A stretch of DNA of 64,000 nucleotides from Ophioderma brevispina (Eukaryota > Echinodermata > Ophiuroidea > Amphilepidida > Ophiodermatidae). This document shows positions 59,160 through 64,000 of this stretch, piece after piece. The notes under the pieces were generated by a model, which worked only from the letters and a program-made list of their open reading frames with translations, was not told the origin of the DNA and did not search any database. Each line of letters begins with the position of its first letter. Within the stretch, counting starts at the first letter, position 1. The translations under genes and the position numbers were made by a program. The stretch lies in NCBI GenBank assembly GCA_023653785.1, contig JAMKCH010002866.1:1-64000 (forward strand), written 5' to 3'.

Positions 59160-59950
59160 GACATCAATGTCCTGTCTGATTGGCCGGATTCTTCAACCCG
59201 TTATCCTTAAAAACATGTTTGTCAAAGCAGCGGCCATTTTGGCGCCAATATTGGATTAGAGGTTAGAGGTTACCTCAAAAGTTGAATCAGCAAGGCATTT
59301 ACAGCAACTGAAATCAAACATTTATTGTAATTAGGTGATCAGAAATTGTCATATAGCCTTTTATATGGTGATACACACATTTTGTTCATTTTTTTTTGGG
59401 GGTTTTGTGGGTTTAGAGAAATGTGCAAACATGGTGGTTTTTGTTGATTAAGACCCCATTCATATTCGACACTATATTTTTAAGTTAAACTTGTTATGAT
59501 CCTGTGCTTTTCACACAAAATGCAAATTATATGAGGGCAAATTCCTGATAAATCTTGATCCAATTATGAAGAAAGATTTGAATATATGGGTGTGAACGTA
59601 TTCAGTTGCATCATTTTTTTGAAAAAAATGGCAAAAATATGCCTTTTTGGCCTCCAAACGGTATGTAGATAACAACGAAACCTACAAAAGTGGGTATCAT
59701 TATGTAGATAATTCAATTATCTTCAATTGACACAAGAAACAAGGTGATTGAGGATCAGGTGTACATTCCTCCCCAAAATACGTCGTTAGCCAAAACGGCA
59801 GCCATTTTGGCCGCCATCTGGGATTTCCGAGGTGACCGCCAAACAAAATTTAATTAGCACCACCTCTGAATTATTGTGTATTATCATAAAAAACTACCCA
59901 ACAACTACCAAGGTTCAGCGTGTGCTTGTGGTAGTGATCTGGCAGAGGGT
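59160..59950 (-). repeat. Interspersed repeat R, inverted third copy
   Basis: Reverse complement of the repeat in units A and B: GTGGTAGTGATCTG, ACAACTACCAAGG, AAAATTTAATTAGCACCACC, GGCAGCCATTTTGGCCGCCA and GCATCATTTTTTTGAAAAAA occur in inverse order. It lies outside the tandem duplication and is diverged from A and B by substitutions, so it serves as an outgroup for comparing them. Confidence 0.75.
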
Positions 59951-62210
59951 AACTCAAAAAAACTAAGCATGATAGAGGAGTTGGCCCTTCTCTTACAGAA
60001 TAAAACAAAAATATCAATGGCGAGACACTTTTGAAAATTAATTTGGATTATCATACCAACTGACTTAATCTGTATAAGTTTTACGAATTTGAATTTCATT
60101 GCGGGTAACTATGATTTTCCTTAAAAATCTATATAGTAAAACCGTCTATGGAAAAATTGGCATATAGGGGCGCCCATAAAAATGATAAACATTCAAATCT
60201 TGACCTTGTAGGCCTATATGGCAAGATTCCCGCAATGTTTTTTTTCGATTTTTGCAGAGGTAATAGCTTTGCATGTTTTATCCATACTATATAAGTTGTC
60301 AACAATGGGGTTCGCCACCTCTTAAAAAATTGCTCTCAAAATAAAAGAGACGGTTTGAATGGGGTCAAAACAGCTGTGAAAAAAATATTGTGAATATGGG
60401 AGCTGAGCACCCAAAATTATTCTAGGGTGCACGACAAATGGTAAGCCACGCTGACCCTAACGGAAGTTTCCGTAACCTTACCCATATGACCCTAACCCTT
60501 TTTTTTCGACACACTTAGGAATTCGGAAACATCTCACGGAAATAATAAAGCACAGGTTTCCGAATCCATTAGTGTGTCAGAAAAAACAAGTGTGTCAAAG
60601 GTTACGAAACCTCCCAGCAGTTTCACTGGTCTCATAAAAACAGGCACATGGTTCTTCATAATGTTATTGATTGCTTTCATTGAATTTCCACTAATAAGAG
60701 GACAAGATGTTGGTTTTCTGATTATAGAGATGTTGGTAAATACCCTATACCGTACATTTCTAATTAAATGTTTTTGTCCAAATTATTCACTTTATATGAT
60801 TATCACACATGTATAGAGTTAATATATGCATGCGCGAGAAATGATTAGAAATGATATGATAGAGCCCGTAAGTAAATACATTCCTGGACATGCTATTTCG
60901 TCTATCGCGCATTTATCACGCATACAACTTTTTACGAAATTTTCGAGATAAAAGCGATTTTGGGTATGGTTATACAGAAGCACTAATTTGAATGTTCCTC
61001 ATATCGTGGTAGAATATATGGTCAATAGATGTGAATCATCCAAGCACGTGAAGAATGCATAATTTGACCCTCTACAAATCATAGTTTAGTAGCTGCATTA
61101 CAACATAGGGCGTTCAAATTTTCAATAGTACTGTTGCCTTCCAAATGATATATAAAACTCCACGTATTATCATCTGAGGGGAAATGTTGTTGCAATTTAT
61201 ATTGACATTAATACAGGCCGTTTACATATATTAGTGGTTTCATAATCATTCACGTAATGAGGGTTGAGTTTCCATGGGTTAACGACGATGAGACTTTTGT
61301 TTTTTGGTATGACAGAACGCTGAGATTTGAAATTGTTGATGAAACTCGGATCATTCGAATATTTACCCCAGTATGACCTTAAATATTTTCAATATGTATG
61401 ACGTAACCTAAAGGTTGAAAACTAGAACAAATGAAACCTAACTCTTACTGCATACGTGTCGCCACCCCCCGCCATCTAGATTCCCACAAAAAAGGGGAAA
61501 ACGGTCCACTTTTTTTGATGATTTTTTTTGATAAAAGGTTAAAAAATTTTAGGAGAAATATTTGCAAGAAGAAGTCAACTTTTTTTGGTGGTGAATTGTA
61601 AATAAAAAAAAGTCCAAACATGGTTAGGTCAATTTGTACCACAAAAGTTCTCTTTTTCGAAAAAGGTCCCCTTTTTTGAAGTCCTGCGCCCGCCAAAAAT
61701 AAATACTGCGTAAAGGCCTGGGGGGGCTCTAGGGTTCCAATGTGTTTTTCGGCCCGGTATTTTAACGATGCAATATATTGGCTTATATGTTATTATTTTT
61801 CTAACTTTTAATTGCACTGCAGTGACCAAAAATCCATTTGCGTAAACTATACAGTACCCGAAAGAGAAAGGAGAGCAAAGAAAAAGAGAGAAAAAAAGAG
61901 AAAATTAAAAAAAAAATACAAAGGAGAATCTAAAATAACCAAGGAGGTTTTAGTGGCGCGTGACAGTTTTGTTTTGACGTACATTTGGTTGCATTAGCTA
62001 AGACGGACGCATCGAACTACTTTGTCAAGGCTTTGCCGGTATATCGGTTTGTATTTATGTTGGCTGATTCTGTGTGTTTTATTGTTGATTATTTCAATAA
62101 AAATTTCATCCTTGTGGATGTGAAAAAGACAGGACACAGAATAAATTAACGAGTGTATAATTGTGTGACCGCTTGACATTAGAAAAGAATATTGTGACAT
62201 GGTGCTTACT
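59951..62210. other. No gene recognised; one small hairpin
   Basis: A 30-bp inverted pair lies at 60501-60530 and 60556-60586 (TTTTTTCGACACACTTAGGA and inverse, 25-base loop). A purine-rich GA tract lies at 61860-61915. No gene is supported; the lysine-rich frame across the GA tract is an artefact. Confidence 0.5.
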
Positions 62211-62570
62211 CTCTAAATGTTAACGAGTGAAAAAGTTGACTCCCCAAAGAGTGAAATTGAAACTCCTTTCTTTTAAAACCACTCCAAAATGAGTGACTGT
62301 GCTTAAAAAGACGCGAATTCCCACTCAAAAAGAGTGAACATAATCAAAAGAGTGGGATTCTACTCATTTTCGTGTTTTGTTTGTCTTCGTTTCACTCCTC
62401 AGAATGGTTTACTTCTTTTAACTCCTCAAACGAGTGGAAAATCCACTCTTTGAGGGGATTTACGCTTTAGAGTGGAAATTCACTCTTTTCTAAGTACAAA
62501 CCACTCATGTTGGAGTTGGTTTACAAGAGTTTCACATTTTGGGGACTGAAGTTTTCACTCGTTTAGAGAG
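62211..62570. mobile_element. MITE with GAGTG/CACTC-filled interior
   Basis: Terminal inverted repeats: CTCTAAATGTTAACGAGTGA at the left and, inverted, CTCTCTAAACGAGTGAAAAC at the right. The next blocks also pair (CCCCAAAGAGTGAAA with CCCCAAAATGTGAAA). The interior carries GAGTG or CACTC about fifteen times, with phrases such as AAAGAGTGAA and CCACTCTTTGAG in both orientations. No coding frame. The target duplication is unclear. Confidence 0.7.
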
Positions 62571-64000
62571 ATGCAATGAATTTGCAAGCATTTTACAATG
62601 AAATCAATGTTAATGATCATCATGTTTATCCTTACACTATGTGGAGGAAGTGCAAATATTTCAAGATTGAGGGCACTTATAATTTATGTCTTTGTGTTCT
62701 GGTGAGGGAATCACGCTAAAGGGAAGAATTGTTCATTCATCCAAAAGATGTTAAGAATCTATCATTTACACAAAAAACTCGCTTTAATTGCTAAAATTAC
62801 TCAATTGAAATGGAATTGAAGTATGATCGACCACATCAAAAGCTGTTGTCGGTATCAAGCAGCTAATAAATAAGGATTTTTTTCGGTTTAATAGTCAGTA
62901 GCCAATTCTGTGATAAACAAAGAGGCATTGGTAGAGGAACACCAGCCAAGCCTTTTCCAGTAACTTTACAAAGTGACGCGTACACATCCTTAGAAAGTGA
63001 AGCTGGGAAAATGGCACTCTGCACAGCACACACGATTTATGAATTCACTGCCAACAGAACCCTGTTTTGTAGTGTAGATACATTTGTCTTCTTTATACTT
63101 AATACCAAATAATATTAACTTTTATGAAAAATTATATATAGGTACTGCCTTGAAAGATCAGTACTTTTGAACTCACTGACTACAGGGCATGCAGGACCAC
63201 GGTGGGCCGTATTACTAGGCATTGTATCTTCATTCACGAAGGCTGGAGTATCGGCTCATGTAGTTGAACTAGGTCCTTTGAACATTGGAGCCAAAATTTC
63301 AAAAAACAATCTGAACAAAATTTTCCTAATATTGGTCATATGCTTTTTGGGAATTCTTGTAAGCAGAACATCCGGTGTACTATTCAACACATCGGGAACA
63401 TTTTAAAAAACACGTTTACCCCTGGTTAACCTTTGTGAAATCCAAGCTGGGGGCATGAAAGGAGGTTGGCAAGGGCTTCAATTTCGTTTATATCAATCCT
63501 AACAGTACTTGTGTACCAAAATTCAAACTTGTATCCACATTTGCATATCACATAAGATCGTGCACTGAAGTCCCCCCACTCTCCCTAATCATATTTTCTT
63601 ATAAACTAAAAGTAGAGGAATACTTTGGATGGCAAGTTCTTGAAAAGTAGTAACTTTTAAATGAATTTGGACTCATCATCAGCTCTCAAATACTGTTATT
63701 TCATATAATAGTGTCAGTAGAAGTATTTCAGAACTGTTTTTTAGACCGAAAGACCCTGTTTTATGATCAATTACCCGGTTTTGCAACTTTATGATCGAAA
63801 ACAGGGTTGTTTTCAGAAACACTCGGTTTTTTCCACTACTTTTTTCTTTTGACCACTTTGTATTTTGGTAGGAATGCTAGGTATTTTGGTAGCGATGCTA
63901 CTGCGCTTTGCTTTCAGAATAGAAATGACTTCTGACAATTTTCTCCGAGCCCTAGTGTCAAGCTGAACCTTGCCCAGAACGCCGTGTTTCCGTAACCTGA
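62571..64000. other. No gene recognised
   Basis: Unrecognised non-coding DNA to the end of the window. GTTTCCGTAACCT at 63987 also occurs at 60467 (as GTTTCCGTAACCT), probably from a dispersed repeat running off the window. Confidence 0.4.

Noticed and set aside
60574..60816. 80-codon frame with a hydrophobic segment
   Set aside because: Starts inside the arm of a small hairpin; AT-rich DNA often yields such hydrophobic frames; no homology recognised.
61812..61997. Small lysine/arginine-rich protein
   Set aside because: Created by a GA-rich low-complexity tract.
1..64000. CRISPR array, prokaryotic operon or phage genes
   Set aside because: No regularly spaced repeats with unique spacers, no packed frames; LINEs, SINEs and a GPCR show animal DNA.

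Overview
The window looks like AT-rich, gene-poor DNA from an animal nuclear genome. A marine invertebrate is most likely, because of the mix of CR1-like, RTE-like and Tx1/L1-like LINE relics, tRNA-headed SINEs, many inverted-repeat DNA elements and a rhodopsin-type GPCR. The exact phylum cannot be fixed from the sequence. There are no bacterial-style operons, no CRISPR array and no long clean reading frame. Almost all short open frames are chance frames or pieces of transposons.

Layout. 1-8.0 kb: a hairpin at 130-227, non-autonomous DNA elements flanked by TTAA (2.1, 2.4-3.1, 3.85-4.29 kb) and two palindrome-rich short arrays at 6.0-6.7 kb. 8.0-18.5 kb: a Tx1/L1-like LINE relic (9.0-10.4 kb, minus strand), GGCCGCC-rich repeats, a piggyBac-like TTAA element (12.5-13.1 kb), two SINEs, a 946-bp TTAA-flanked foldback element (16.3-17.2 kb) and a degenerate satellite (17.9-18.45 kb). 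18.5-36.3 kb: mostly unrecognised DNA with further copies of the same elements, a 395-bp direct repeat, several foldback elements and one weak exon candidate (31.26-31.39 kb).

36.3-44.2 kb: a CR1-like LINE on the minus strand whose 3' portion is present three times head to tail (period about 1.7 kb). An RTE-type LINE end with a 12-bp target-site duplication is inserted in the most upstream copy. SINE pieces and a second LINE relic holding a foldback insertion follow. 44.9-58.4 kb: two head-to-tail copies of a roughly 6.7-kb segment. Each contains a single-exon class A GPCR gene whose seven helices can be followed only by changing reading frame, plus a minus-strand DDE transposase relic. The two copies differ chiefly by tiny indels, which points to uncorrected long-read sequence or an assembly duplicate as much as to real biology. 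58.4-64 kb: an inverted third copy of one repeat from that segment, and an unusual MITE filled with GAGTG/CACTC motifs.

I see no new multi-gene system. The best leads are the GPCR duplication and its sequence quality, the ordered history of the CR1/RTE/tandem-duplication locus, and the set of unrelated element families all flanked by TTAA. Coordinates of degenerate repeats are by eye and may be off by tens of bases; no alignments or database searches were run.
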